Shown here: in pieces, positions 25,401 through 28,392 of the stretch
Layout: the number at the start of each line of letters is the position of its first letter
How positions within the stretch are numbered: the first letter of the stretch is position 1
DNA from: Dendrolimus kikuchii
Taxonomy: Eukaryota; Arthropoda; Insecta; Lepidoptera; Lasiocampidae
Length of the DNA stretch: 64,000 bases
Assembly: GCA_019925095.2 (NCBI GenBank)
Contig: CM034406.1
Location: 15,865,388-15,929,387 of the forward strand
Reading direction: 5' to 3'
Translations under genes and position numbers: made by a program
Notes under the pieces: generated by a model
The model's input: the letters and a program-made list of their open reading frames with translations, nothing else
Databases searched by the model: none
Told to the model about the DNA's origin: nothing

Positions 25401-28108
25401 CGAAAACTTCTTCAAACGTATAAAAAAGATATAATTCTTATTACCATCTCCGTTATATTAAATTAACTCTATAGAGCTTTTTTAGAGTCTATTCGAAATA
25501 AATACAGACATAACTTTTTATTAAGAGAATTTTTGGAATAAAATTTTAATCAAATATTGCGTTCATATGATTAATTAATAAAAAAATCTAGTTTAATATA
25601 TAACTTCAGATGTTTCTTTAGTTGAATAAAATATTTATAACTCCCAGTGCCCCTGCTCCTGCAGTACTGATAGTGACTGTCAGCAAATGCTACTAATTTA
25701 GAACGTTACAAAATAACGTCATTAATCATTATCTACATTAATGTATATGTTACAGTCATAGTGATTAAATAGCTATTATACATAGTGACTGGTAATTATA
25801 TATAATAGCAAAATTGACTAGACAATGTGATAAATTAATCACTTTATCCGGATATTATTCATAATAGCGGGTCAAAGTCAGCCAAAGTAATAAATACGGT
25901 CTAACTGACTTGCTACCCCTCCCGCTCTTCATCCCGCTTGTAAGAATAAATAATAACTATGACCCAGTTAATTCATGTCAGTTCATTTTAAATATTTTAT
26001 TATTGTAGTCTTTAAAGAGTGATACCAAATACTTGTATTGGTCTGTGTTTTTTTTTAAATTTTGTTTTATGGCTAGTGACGTTAAATTTACTCTATAAAT
26101 TAAAGTTAAATAACTTTATAACAATGTTAATTAATGTAGAATTATTATTTATGACAATATTATTTTAATTCTTAGGCAAATTGAAATATAATTTTATAAT
26201 CTTTACCTGTACCTACTTGTTTTATTACATTATCCAAGTCTTCGAAAATATTATATAAAATTGCTAGTTAATGTGATTAATTCTGTGTCAATTATCACTT
26301 TATCTAAATTGAGTAGACATTATAAATAATGGCTAGATAATATATATAATATCCGGATTTATTACTTTGGCTGTAACATATATACCGGAGTTCTGTATAA
26401 ATATCGGTCAATGTTCAGCGTCAGTGACAAGGTCGCATACTACATCTGCGTGACACGGTCACTAACAGTAGCATTATCCCAGGTTTAACAGGGACAAGAG
26501 GAATAACAGCACGCAGGTAAATTAGCTTCGGGACGTTTTTGCGTTTGTATTAGTGTATGGTCAGCACATAAATAAATAAACTAATACTTTTTATATATTT
26601 TTATAGGCAGGTACTTAATATGAAACCAATAATATTGAACATAACTTTTAATATTGAACTGTTGGTCCCTGCTTTGAAGAATGACGTTTGCTTTCTGATA
26701 CCACTTTTCCGATGGAAATCAGTAATATTCCGGGTGATTTAGCAACTAATTGAGCGGTAGTCATAATAATCCTCGGATTGCTGTTGCACTCCTTTTTGGA
26801 AATATTTGTACAAACTATACAAAACTTCTTTAGTTTGGGAAGTCAAAAGCTTACCTCGACCACGTTTCAACATCGGAACCGTTTTTAATTAACAAATTTA
26901 ATATAAAATAACAGCAATTAGCAATAGATAATAACACTGAACAATAAATAACAAGAATGGACCACAAATAAAATCAATTAATTAATTAATTATCAAACTA
27001 AAACCAAATACTCAGACCTCACAACAACAATTAGCAATGTAAATAATGATTGTTTATTTGACTTTCACCATTGACTTTGATTGTAGATATGTTTTCTTCT
27101 TCAAAATGTAGCGAACCTCTTTTTGCTGATTGTACAAGGAATTTTCAATTTCAAGTTTAGAATACCTGTAAATATACAAATACTATACTACATACGCAGT
27201 AACTGTTCGAAGCTAATTTACCTATACATATATGCAGGACTTTTTGTGGTACCCTTAAAGGAAATTTCTCAAATTTCGAAATTATTGAAAGATTGCTATA
27301 ATAACTGAAATTTGAATGAATTTGAAAAAAAAATAAACAATTTGAGTAACCTTTACAAAAAAAGGCTTTTTTAATAGGTTTTTTTGCAGTGTAGCTACAA
27401 ACCAAAAATTATAGACTTCCAACTTTCGAGAATTAGCGTGCCCCCAAAAAGCCTGTATATACGTATAAATACATTACAGATTGGTTATACCACTAGTAGG
27501 GTTGCCAGATAGATCTGTATGAAAAAAAAATCCGGTAAATTTTTGTTAACATATTTCACTGTAAAGTAACTTTTTAGATATTAAATTTGCATCGGATACT
27601 AAATTAAGAGCCAATCTACTTTTTCATATATTTAGTACTCAATGCCACAGCTTTTAATAAAGTTTTATTACCTTAAATGGCAGTGCAACTACCAGTTATA
27701 TTAAAGAAAATGCACAATTCGGGGTGGCGGAGAGCCATATAAAATGTTCTAGTAGTCTTTCGGGTTCGCTAGATAATGAACAAATTTGCATTAAAATATT
27801 GTGTCCGGTTTATCAAGATTTTCTTGATCAGACAAACATAAAGAAGATCGGACATCTGGCAACTCTAATCACTAGTATACCGTTCGTCAAGCAATAATTT
27901 GAAATATTTTTGATTCGGCGTTAAATTATTTTTCACAGAGATGGGTAGTGGTGGAGGCGACAATCAGTTGGCACGGTGGTTCAGCCCGGAGCTGCTGGCT
28001 CGTGCGTCCGCCGGCAAGCTGCCCTCGGTGCACATGCCCAACGCACTCTCACTGGAGGACCTCGAGAGGCATCACCACCACTCGCCGGCACCGCCAGTGC
28101 GCAACTGA
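1341..28108 (+). CDS. 4E-T: eIF4E transporter 4E-T, 20 exons, 5' partial
   Basis: 4E-T (vertebrate EIF4ENIF1) is a scaffold of P-bodies. It binds eIF4E, the helicase DDX6/Me31B and LSM14/Tral, and so represses translation and protects deadenylated mRNA. Twenty exons between consensus AG and GT sites join in one frame, giving 741 visible residues plus TGA at 28106-28108. Diagnostic pieces in order are: an Arg/Asp-rich segment ending EDEPEWF; the Cup-homology stretch with W-F then I-E-L, the DDX6-binding motifs (residues 54-70); SRFSRWFRRES (172-182); a poly-Gln tract (349-362); FTPTSVLRKMTAEKE (568-582); and a C-terminal LARWFSPELL block matching the LSM14-binding end. The YxxxxL eIF4E-binding N-terminus and start codon are not in the window. 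Exons span about 26.8 kb, mostly because the introns are filled with repeats. Identification is by remembered family motifs; exon phases are direct evidence. Confidence 0.93.
1482..1600. mobile_element. MITE family M3, truncated copy
   Basis: Begins ataggggccatccataatcc and contains cgtgacgtcacatttcaaaa. It matches the outer parts of copies at 22170-22519 and 44219-44562. The other inverted end was not found. Confidence 0.6.
1761..1829 (+). CDS. 4E-T: 4E-T exon b
   Basis: Acceptor attgttccag, donor gtatgt. It encodes EDNRRSGGRYSQRRF and then EKEDEPE. The final TG joins the next exon to form the Trp of the W-F motif, so the DDX6-binding element is split by this intron. Confidence 0.87.
2020..2475. 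repeat. Interspersed repeat, shared with 5045-5240
   Basis: aacatgatgcattttttttt, tctgtttgttcgggattca and atgcggttttcrctratcga are shared with the region around 5045-5200. It ends near gaagtcgcgggcatacccta, a common terminus of lepidopteran short repeats. Non-coding. Confidence 0.55.
2688..2787 (+). CDS. 4E-T: 4E-T exon c, Cup-homology DDX6-binding motifs
   Basis: Acceptor ttgctcgcag, donor gtattg. Residues 54-87 include WFSGGPTS followed by ETIELRGFDE. The W-F and I-E-L motifs are those by which vertebrate 4E-T contacts the second RecA lobe of DDX6. This is the most diagnostic exon of the gene. Confidence 0.92.
3140..3330 (-). mobile_element. SINE-A copy 2, decayed
   Basis: Retains ctctctaaagggagactgg, accaggggtggtagccatcc and cgacaggctgcccggccgca of SINE-A, with several internal deletions. 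Older than copy 1. Confidence 0.7.
3460..3561 (+). CDS. 4E-T: 4E-T exon d
   Basis: Acceptor ttattaag, donor gttagtat, phase 0 on both sides. It encodes KWSNSGGSRSPAERWRD and a Pro/Thr/Ser-rich end. The acceptor lacks a strong pyrimidine tract, but the frame and the neighbouring exons fit. Confidence 0.8.
3591..3854 (+). repeat. Lepidopteran-type interspersed repeat, full copy
   Basis: Runs from aactagctacccgcgattt to cagctttatatattagtata. Contains gaaatcagaccagtagttc and a short caaa repeat near its end. Lies just upstream of 4E-T exon e. Confidence 0.6.
3919..4038 (+). CDS. 4E-T: 4E-T exon e
   Basis: Acceptor tataacag, donor gtaagtgc, 40 codons in phase 0. An Asp/Glu/Gln-rich lead is followed by FNLDEFLKFDALPDVLT, a short amphipathic motif that resembles a conserved linear motif of 4E-T proteins. 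Confidence 0.87.
4105..4235 (+). pseudogene. CR1-like LINE ORF2 C-terminal fragment
   Basis: With a frameshift tolerated, + strand reading gives ETWNELPVQNFP followed by KSVVKFLRSRQALVTPL. This is the typical WNELP...F-K...FL-RQ C-terminus of CR1/Jockey-type reverse transcriptase proteins, as also seen at 32695-32900. It borders the 21-bp repeat array. Confidence 0.6.
4232..4598. repeat. 21-bp minisatellite with inverted blocks
   Basis: The unit is close to attagtagtgatrtggtcsac. About two units run forward (4232-4277), a block runs inverted (about 4290-4428), then about six units run forward again (4450-4598). The point of symmetry is near 4437, around accgactattggtcgacat. The arms could fold into a long hairpin in the pre-mRNA of this 4E-T intron. 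Confidence 0.85.
4644..4755 (+). CDS. 4E-T: 4E-T exon f, SRFSRWF motif
   Basis: Acceptor tgtgttttcag, donor gtaagtat. It encodes NGVGESEGGSRFSRWFRRES, then an exposed polar run ending in LLSNMVD. SRFSRWF followed by a basic/Ser stretch is a recognisable 4E-T family signature. Confidence 0.88.
5665..5695. repeat. 13-bp hairpin
   Basis: AAAATCCTAATAC at 5665-5677 pairs exactly with 5683-5695 across a 5-base loop. Origin unclear; it sits in an intron. Confidence 0.6.
5935..6080 (+). pseudogene. LINE reverse-transcriptase C-terminal remnant
   Basis: Reads VVTDDMRANGLRTGHAED in one frame, similar to the end of RTE-like or related LINE polyproteins (D-M-x-x-x-G-L...AEDR). It has no acceptor or start of its own and lies 70 bases before 4E-T exon g. 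Assignment is tentative. Confidence 0.4.
6151..6321 (+). CDS. 4E-T: 4E-T exon g, Ala/Pro-rich, end lies in a tandem array
   Basis: Acceptor tttcgcatag, donor gtactgtc. It is very GC-rich (about 80% over its central 100 bases) and encodes a His/Ala/Pro low-complexity segment ending SLMDLLLRANEPRQ. The last 35 bases are also the start of an approximately 100-bp tandem repeat that continues into the intron (see the repeat at 6288-7065). Confidence 0.85.
6288..7065 (+). repeat. ~100-bp tandem array starting inside exon g
   Basis: Units begin near 6288, 6391 (cut short), 6821, 6920 and 7017, and share cctgctnctc...gccnangagccnaggcaa. Unit 1 is coding (DLLLRANEPRQ of exon g). Intronic units still read HLLLKPNEPGQ, CLLLIANEPRQ and DLLLRPNEPRQ and keep a GT just after the last glutamine codon in most cases. 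A CR1-like fragment (6430-6815) interrupts the array. Confidence 0.8.
6430..6815 (-). pseudogene. CR1-like LINE, 5'-truncated, 3' part
   Basis: Minus-strand reading gives FLCAFYSLYNGECSEELFNL, SRTFIPRTTMIWRELPAEDV, then YDIGPFKKSVIKFLRG, the C-terminal segment of CR1/Jockey-like ORF2. The 3' end is the T-run near 6421. It has inserted into the ~100-bp tandem array. Confidence 0.8.
7115..7355 (-). mobile_element. MITE family M5, partial copy
   Basis: Shares gcaaaaactcgcgaaataa, ggtaataccaatttttttct and the end gcagaattgggcccc with copies at 31829-32148, 32215-32581 and 34847-35165. One inverted end is missing. Confidence 0.65.
7415..7565 (-). mobile_element. SINE-A copy 3, tail half
   Basis: T-run followed by attacaggagttcaacagac and continuing to cactggaacctggtc, matching the 3' half of SINE-A. 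The 5' half is absent, as expected of incomplete reverse transcription. Confidence 0.8.
7566..9000. other. Intron with old repeat remnants
   Basis: Long 4E-T intron sequence. It contains phrases such as ttcacggaaaaactgcttgac (about 7650) and ttcacggaaaaactactgga (about 8350), typical of degraded lepidopteran repeats. No exon, RNA gene or clear element boundary is seen. Confidence 0.4.
9090..9214 (+). CDS. 4E-T: 4E-T exon h
   Basis: Acceptor ttgtaccag, donor gtgagtat. It encodes GGGKIHSLEELEARLRPQ, a short helix-forming conserved motif, followed by a polar segment ending LTAFKQL. Coding GC content is far above that of the flanking intron. Confidence 0.88.
9449..9565 (+). CDS. 4E-T: 4E-T exon i, Gln-Pro repeat
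   Basis: Acceptor tatttcag, donor gtgagc, 39 codons in phase 0. It encodes LAQVSGGHAVPAASEPPP and then alternating Gln-Pro repeats ending MTLLQ. The Gln-Pro run suggests a disordered linker. Confidence 0.85.
9950..10075 (+). CDS. 4E-T: 4E-T exon j, polyglutamine tract
   Basis: Acceptor catcaacag. The donor is either gtatat after 10075 or gtccag after 10069; both keep phase 0. It encodes MLNKSMEQQQKVH, about 14 glutamines in mixed CAA/CAG codons, then PHIPQELLYKLLQ. A length-variable tract of this type is common in P-body proteins. Confidence 0.85.
10394..10502 (+). CDS. 4E-T: 4E-T exon k
   Basis: Acceptor attcttgtag, donor gtgaga. It begins RQQQQQQHVGND and continues with LSAADRELLQRPEAQAIVH. 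The LLQRPEAQAIV segment resembles the conserved central region of 4E-T. Confidence 0.88.
11140..11440 (-). mobile_element. SINE-A copy 4, diverged
   Basis: Keeps cacctgatggaaagtggtca, ctcaaggttgtgttc, accaggagtagtagccatcc and cctccttacgacagg. The region matching the SINE head has been turned into an 18-bp perfect hairpin (11369-11408). Confidence 0.7.
11369..11408. repeat. Perfect 18-bp hairpin inside SINE-A copy 4
   Basis: tccaacttcaggaaatag at 11369-11386 is exactly complementary to 11391-11408, loop aata. Other SINE-A copies lack this symmetry at the same place, so it arose locally. Confidence 0.75.
11480..11601 (+). CDS. 4E-T: 4E-T exon l
   Basis: Acceptor ttcaactag, donor gtaaat. It encodes GLKAGEITVQHLMQQLGNPG, then REVLLTILRLHQQQRQ. 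This predicted helical pair directly follows the exon k motif and is characteristic of the family. Confidence 0.9.
12096..12444. repeat. PLE inverted arm, left
   Basis: 349 bp, exact reverse complement of 13477-13825 by eye, with no gaps. It includes the 3' end of the element in the sense of the ORF, the segment aagaagcggcgcaagaaact and a hammerhead-like motif on the minus strand. Confidence 0.9.
12153..12194 (-). ncRNA. Hammerhead-ribozyme-like motif, left arm
   Basis: On the minus strand: ttcc, then gtgatca, one extra base, an stem II ggccact/agtggcc with loop gaaa, then gaaacgtc and ggaa. Ttcc and ggaa would form stem I; cleavage would follow the gtc at 12157-12159. The consensus core ctgatga is here gtgatca, with C3 and G8 exchanged. 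This copy is in the sense of the ORF, downstream of it. Hammerheads are known in PLE terminal repeats; activity here is unproven. Confidence 0.6.
12455..13495 (-). CDS. PLE reverse transcriptase (partial) + GIY-YIG endonuclease
   Basis: An open frame of 346 codons. Residues 24-37 read PKMYKRYVDDTFAV, holding the catalytic Y-V-D-D of the reverse transcriptase. AFLDVLILRNPD, TVYRKPTHTDKYLN and a linker follow. A GIY-YIG nuclease module starts near residue 218 with VYKLDCECGLSYIGQTKRS and KTRVKEHI. The first two-thirds of a normal PLE polymerase, including its early palm motifs and fingers, is missing, so the product cannot be a full transcriptase. The apparent start MGGRKN lies at the edge of the right arm and is probably not the ancestral start. 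5' truncation is standard for PLE insertions. Confidence 0.9.
   Translation of the reverse strand: MGGRKNIFMEDFEQKALDTAPAKPKMYKRYVDDTFAVLPNDKVSAFLDHLNSISSNIKFTMELEANNKLAFLDVLILRNPDNTLGHTVYRKPTHTDKYLNGSSHHHPSQLATVGKSLFQRARKICDENHIAGELQHVKRVLQRNQLKTPHQRHKGPKPPSVERCPATLPYIKGVTDRIGHILRRASIKTYFKPQKKITQFLRPVKCNIPLQDAGVYKLDCECGLSYIGQTKRSIKTRVKEHIADMKHTRSTKSAISEHTLDKPNHYIRFDNPQILAKENRFIPRMMREAIEIKKHPNFNREDGWQVPPVWDPIIKTIKTQTQQKPAARPQDTVSSFCVQRNTNQLD
13477..13825. repeat. PLE inverted arm, right
   Basis: 349 bp, exact inverted partner of 12096-12444. Its inner end overlaps the first codons of the PLE reading frame. Segments resembling this arm (gcgccgcttctt, acgttgcgaagc) also occur alone at 14640-14727, 23140-23250 and 33880-33910, so the arm family is dispersed in this genome. 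Confidence 0.9.
13727..13768 (+). ncRNA. Hammerhead-ribozyme-like motif, right arm
   Basis: Inverted copy of the motif in the left arm: stem I ttcc 13727-13730 with ggaa 13765-13768, core gtgatca 13731-13737, stem II 13739-13756, gaaa 13757-13760, predicted cleavage after 13764. Transcription of the host gene 4E-T (+ strand) would include this copy in its sense orientation. Confidence 0.6.
14041..14247. mobile_element. MITE family M1, long copy
   Basis: Terminal inverted repeats of about 35 bp: gcatagtgttgtggtatggc at the left and its complement ending at 14235, extended by an aagct/aagttt edge. A shorter relative with the same ends is at 20268-20390. The centre is non-coding. Confidence 0.8.
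14378..14495 (+). CDS. 4E-T: 4E-T exon m
   Basis: Acceptor aattctcag, donor gtaagc. It encodes QMGGSPLPGGVGVGGIG and then a Pro/His/Leu-rich segment. The upstream intron holds the Penelope insertion and a MITE. Confidence 0.8.
14640..14727. repeat. PLE-arm-like repeat, left part, split by MITE M4
   Basis: Contains ttccttgccgcttctt and aacacgttgcgaagc and stops at aggaagta. It resumes at 14928 with atttaaatgttaacttatat. The uninterrupted order is visible at 23140-23270, which shows that M4 inserted into it. Confidence 0.65.
14728..14927. mobile_element. MITE family M4 (Tc1/mariner-like), short copy
   Basis: 200 bp with inverted ends cagrtaaattagyttygaga...cgtttttgcg. The left half (gtcggcacataaataaataa) matches 26514-26645. 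It is an internally deleted relative of the longer element at 26514-27223. Confidence 0.8.
15090..15190 (-). mobile_element. SINE-A fragment, decayed
   Basis: ggcccacttgatgacaagta, gttaccgtcggccatggat and ttgcaacaccaagggtcct match the SINE-A tail half. The rest is lost. Confidence 0.6.
15499..15558 (+). CDS. 4E-T: 4E-T exon n (60 bp)
   Basis: Acceptor ggacgcag, donor gtagtg. It encodes FCVSPIMATSPNTLTVHHP. It is short and weakly diagnostic, but its phase (two bases in, one base out) fits both neighbours exactly. Skipping it would also keep the frame, so it could be a cassette exon. Confidence 0.68.
15880..16013 (+). mobile_element. RTE-like LINE 3' end, split by SINE-A
   Basis: Encodes RSLKNRRACMTRVMNVKEAS and PKWLSVVRAYPVRELA, the same protein end as the fragment at 24090-24425. 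It stops at ggcgtgaagt, and its (atgt)n tail resumes at 16337, after the SINE. Confidence 0.75.
16014..16336 (-). mobile_element. SINE-A copy, near full length, in LINE tail
   Basis: T-run, then attgcaggagttcagcagac through to ccgttcctgcgcggat. Flanked by the two parts of an RTE-like tail (gtgaagt | ttatgtatgtatgt), giving a clear relative age. Confidence 0.88.
16453..16625 (+). CDS. 4E-T: 4E-T exon o
   Basis: Acceptor ttcccaag, donor gtgaga. It encodes PARIPSPRELAAHTQSIMQ, a basic coiled segment KKKLEEQRENYRRRHE, and PISFTPTS. Together with the next exon it forms the conserved FTPTSVLRKMTAEKE junction. Confidence 0.92.
16626..17880. other. Intron, no recognised element
   Basis: AT-rich intron of 4E-T with T-rich and A-rich stretches, for example 17700-17745. 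I see no gene, RNA or repeat boundary. Confidence 0.4.
17885..18121 (-). mobile_element. SINE-A copy, diverged, 5' end lost
   Basis: Starts at a T-run, then gagtacagcagataggctga, and ends at accacctggctg. Contains ctcaaggttgttatggcgg of SINE-A. It ends about 150 bases before 4E-T exon p, possibly limiting its acceptor region. Confidence 0.75.
18276..18377 (+). CDS. 4E-T: 4E-T exon p
   Basis: Acceptor gtatgaag, donor gtatgc, 34 codons in phase 0. It encodes VLRKMTAEKECEPAGG and ends GRPIVK. The VLRKMTAEK motif is strongly conserved between insect and vertebrate 4E-T. The polypyrimidine tract before the acceptor is weak. Confidence 0.9.
18826..19354. mobile_element. Pogo/Tigger-like MITE M7
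   Basis: Left end cagtcgactctcgataattt and right end caatcacggtctcgataatt (complement) form inverted repeats with tctcgataatttgaca in common. A CAG start next to TA fits pogo-type elements. About 530 bp, no transposase seen. Confidence 0.65.
19477..19795 (+). mobile_element. SINE-A copy, + orientation
   Basis: From atccgtgcaggaacggagaa to an A-rich tail after 19783. Near full length. Followed directly by a member of the repeat family at 31605 and 50605. Confidence 0.87.
20268..20390. mobile_element. MITE family M1, short copy
   Basis: Same termini as 14041-14247 (gagcatagtgttgtggtatg and complement) but a shorter centre. It is followed by ataaagg, which matches the sequence after the long copy, so both copies were embedded in the same larger repeat. 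Confidence 0.8.
20394..20936. mobile_element. MITE family M2, split by SINE-A
   Basis: Left part 20394-20460 (caacgcccaaaatgctccgt) and right part 20780-20936 (gaccacggtcgtta, caagcaagtggaacg). Intact relatives are at 21905-22168 and 39783-40002. The SINE at 20461-20772 lies between the parts. Confidence 0.75.
20461..20778 (+). mobile_element. SINE-A copy inside MITE M2
   Basis: From atccgtgcaggaacggagaa to ctgcaataaaaaataaaaaa. Flanking ccac on both sides may be a short target duplication. Confidence 0.87.
20978..21095 (+). mobile_element. RTE-like LINE 3' end, short
   Basis: agttatgaatgtctaagaag, gcgctctgttgttcgtgcct and ggcgtgaagttatgtatgta match the LINE ends at 15880 and 24300, with an (atgt)n tail. 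Confidence 0.7.
21253..21336 (+). CDS. 4E-T: 4E-T exon q
   Basis: Acceptor gtttcaag, donor gtataa, 28 codons in phase 0. It encodes GNQSGAVPPMGYASSPADY and ends YLNQQQ. Low-complexity disordered composition. Confidence 0.8.
21577..21890 (+). mobile_element. SINE-A copy, + orientation
   Basis: Runs from atccgtgcaggaacggagaa to ctcctgcaataaaaaaaaa. Near full length and little diverged. Only 14 bases separate it from MITE M2. Confidence 0.87.
21905..22168. mobile_element. MITE family M2, intact copy
   Basis: 26-bp terminal inverted repeats cagcgcgttccwttagtag-ctcacaa at both ends. About 264 bp, non-coding, with internal sequence caagcaagtggaacgg shared with the other two copies. Confidence 0.82.
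22170..22519. mobile_element. MITE family M3, near-complete copy
   Basis: Right end cgtgatttgtggatggtccc matches the complement of the 44219 copy start. Contains cgtgacgtcacatttcaaaa near the left. The extreme left terminus is missing where it abuts MITE M2. Confidence 0.72.
22725..22787 (+). CDS. 4E-T: 4E-T exon r (63 bp)
   Basis: Acceptor tcaattgtag, donor gtaagt, phase 0 in and out. It encodes QMASGVRPFPHAQQRQQHSN. It can be skipped without a frameshift. Confidence 0.8.
23140..23270. repeat. PLE-arm-like interspersed repeat, uninterrupted
   Basis: aacacgttgcgaagcggt, attaggaagtagattt, acttatatggacgacctt. It is the intact order of the repeat that MITE M4 split at 14728. Confidence 0.55.
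23330..23580 (+). mobile_element. SINE-B copy
   Basis: Begins agggccggctcgatcgttgt and runs through gaaacggttagccttg and gaaggctggtaacgcgttgg to the tail ctgggccgtctgactacttg. The tail resembles that of SINE-A and the CR1-like LINE. Partial relatives are at 32590-32680 and 32985-33115. Confidence 0.65.
23810..24010. repeat. Lepidopteran-type short repeat
   Basis: Ends gacgaaatcgcgggtaaaac, with cacccgcacgccgttgcgg inside. Non-coding; same style of terminus as 2440-2475. Confidence 0.45.
24090..24425 (+). pseudogene. RTE-like LINE ORF2 C-terminus and tail
   Basis: An open frame reads KGVLRWFGHVERMHDERMTK, then RGRPRHTFHDQIDRVLAEGD and VVRAYPARELA with a stop. RWFGHVERM and GRPR are standard in the C-terminus of RTE-type reverse transcriptases. 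The 3' end is gaagttatgtatgtatgt, an (atgt)n tail rather than poly-A. The copy is 5'-truncated. Confidence 0.82.
24522..24790 (+). mobile_element. SINE-A copy, diverged
   Basis: From ctccgtgcaggaacgcagaa to ctgaactcgtgtaattaaaa with internal deletions. It ends about 55 bases before the 4E-T exon s acceptor. Confidence 0.8.
24847..24937 (+). CDS. 4E-T: 4E-T exon s
   Basis: Acceptor gtattgcag, donor gtattt. It encodes YNNINNMNRGMGG and then TTLQQLLVQSHQRSLN. The LQQLLVQ helix is a conserved feature of the C-terminal third. Confidence 0.87.
25204..25374. mobile_element. MITE M9 with perfect central hairpin
   Basis: Outer inverted repeats tatacggcacattta (left) and its complement (to 25374). 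At the centre aggctaaggcgggtg (25274-25288) pairs exactly with 25304-25318 across a 15-base loop. Confidence 0.7.
25698..26500 (+). repeat. Repeat family R6, split by MITE M6
   Basis: Left part ataacgtcattaatcattat...acattaatgtatat and right part gtcaatgttcagcgtcagtg...gtgacacggtcactaaca. Uninterrupted relatives at 31605-31780 and 50605-50770 show the two parts belong together. Confidence 0.65.
25749..26377. mobile_element. MITE M6 inside repeat R6
   Basis: Inverted ends gttacagtcatagtgattaa and gttacagccaaagtaataaa (complement of right end). About 629 bp; internal inverted copies of ccaaagtaataaa and atccggatatt. No open frame of note. Confidence 0.65.
26514..27223. mobile_element. Tc1/mariner-like element M4, long copy
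   Basis: Left end caggtaaattagcttcggga and right end with gttcgaagctaatttacc, as in the 200-bp copy at 14728. It contains a decayed minus-strand transposase start (26630-26873), so it is closer to the parent element. Right inverted repeat is damaged. Confidence 0.75.
26630..26873 (-). pseudogene. Transposase N-terminal helix-turn-helix remnant
   Basis: From ATG at 26873 it reads MLKRGRGKLLTSQTKEVLYS and then stops at 26741. In the next frame TTAQLVAKSPGILLISIGKV follows. Both look like the N-terminal DNA-binding region of a Tc1/mariner-type (DDE) transposase, now separated by a frameshift. No catalytic domain remains. Confidence 0.65.
27939..28108 (+). CDS. 4E-T: 4E-T last coding exon with stop
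   Basis: Acceptor tttttcacag. It encodes GGGDNQLARWFSPELLARAS, then PSVHMPNALSLEDLERHHHH, and stops at TGA 28106-28108. ARWF plus the SLEDLE segment correspond to the C-terminal region of vertebrate 4E-T that binds the LSm domain of LSM14. Confidence 0.93.
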
Positions 28109-28392
28109 GCAAAGGAACGATGAGCGCCCCCTTATATACACCCGGGATATCATAGTGTGGATGAGATATTGACGTGTCACACTGACCTCGTATTACCACC
28201 GGAACGACTACTGCATTTACATTACAAGCGTATTTTTGTGTCAGTTTGAAGCGTTGGTTGTGTCTATCTCTGGAAATATTAGTACTAATATAACTATATA
28301 ATTACTATTATATGGAACCCTGTTCCAGATTGAGTTGTGGATACTTCCCTAATATGATGAATTTATTATGCCTCAGACTCGGACGAAATAAA
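28109..28392 (+). other. 4E-T: 4E-T proximal 3' UTR to first AATAAA
   Basis: AT-rich untranslated sequence after the stop. The first AATAAA is at 28387-28392. Further AATAAA hexamers occur at 28863-28868 and 31005-31010, so the mature 3' UTR may be much longer. The end cannot be fixed without transcript data. Confidence 0.5.
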
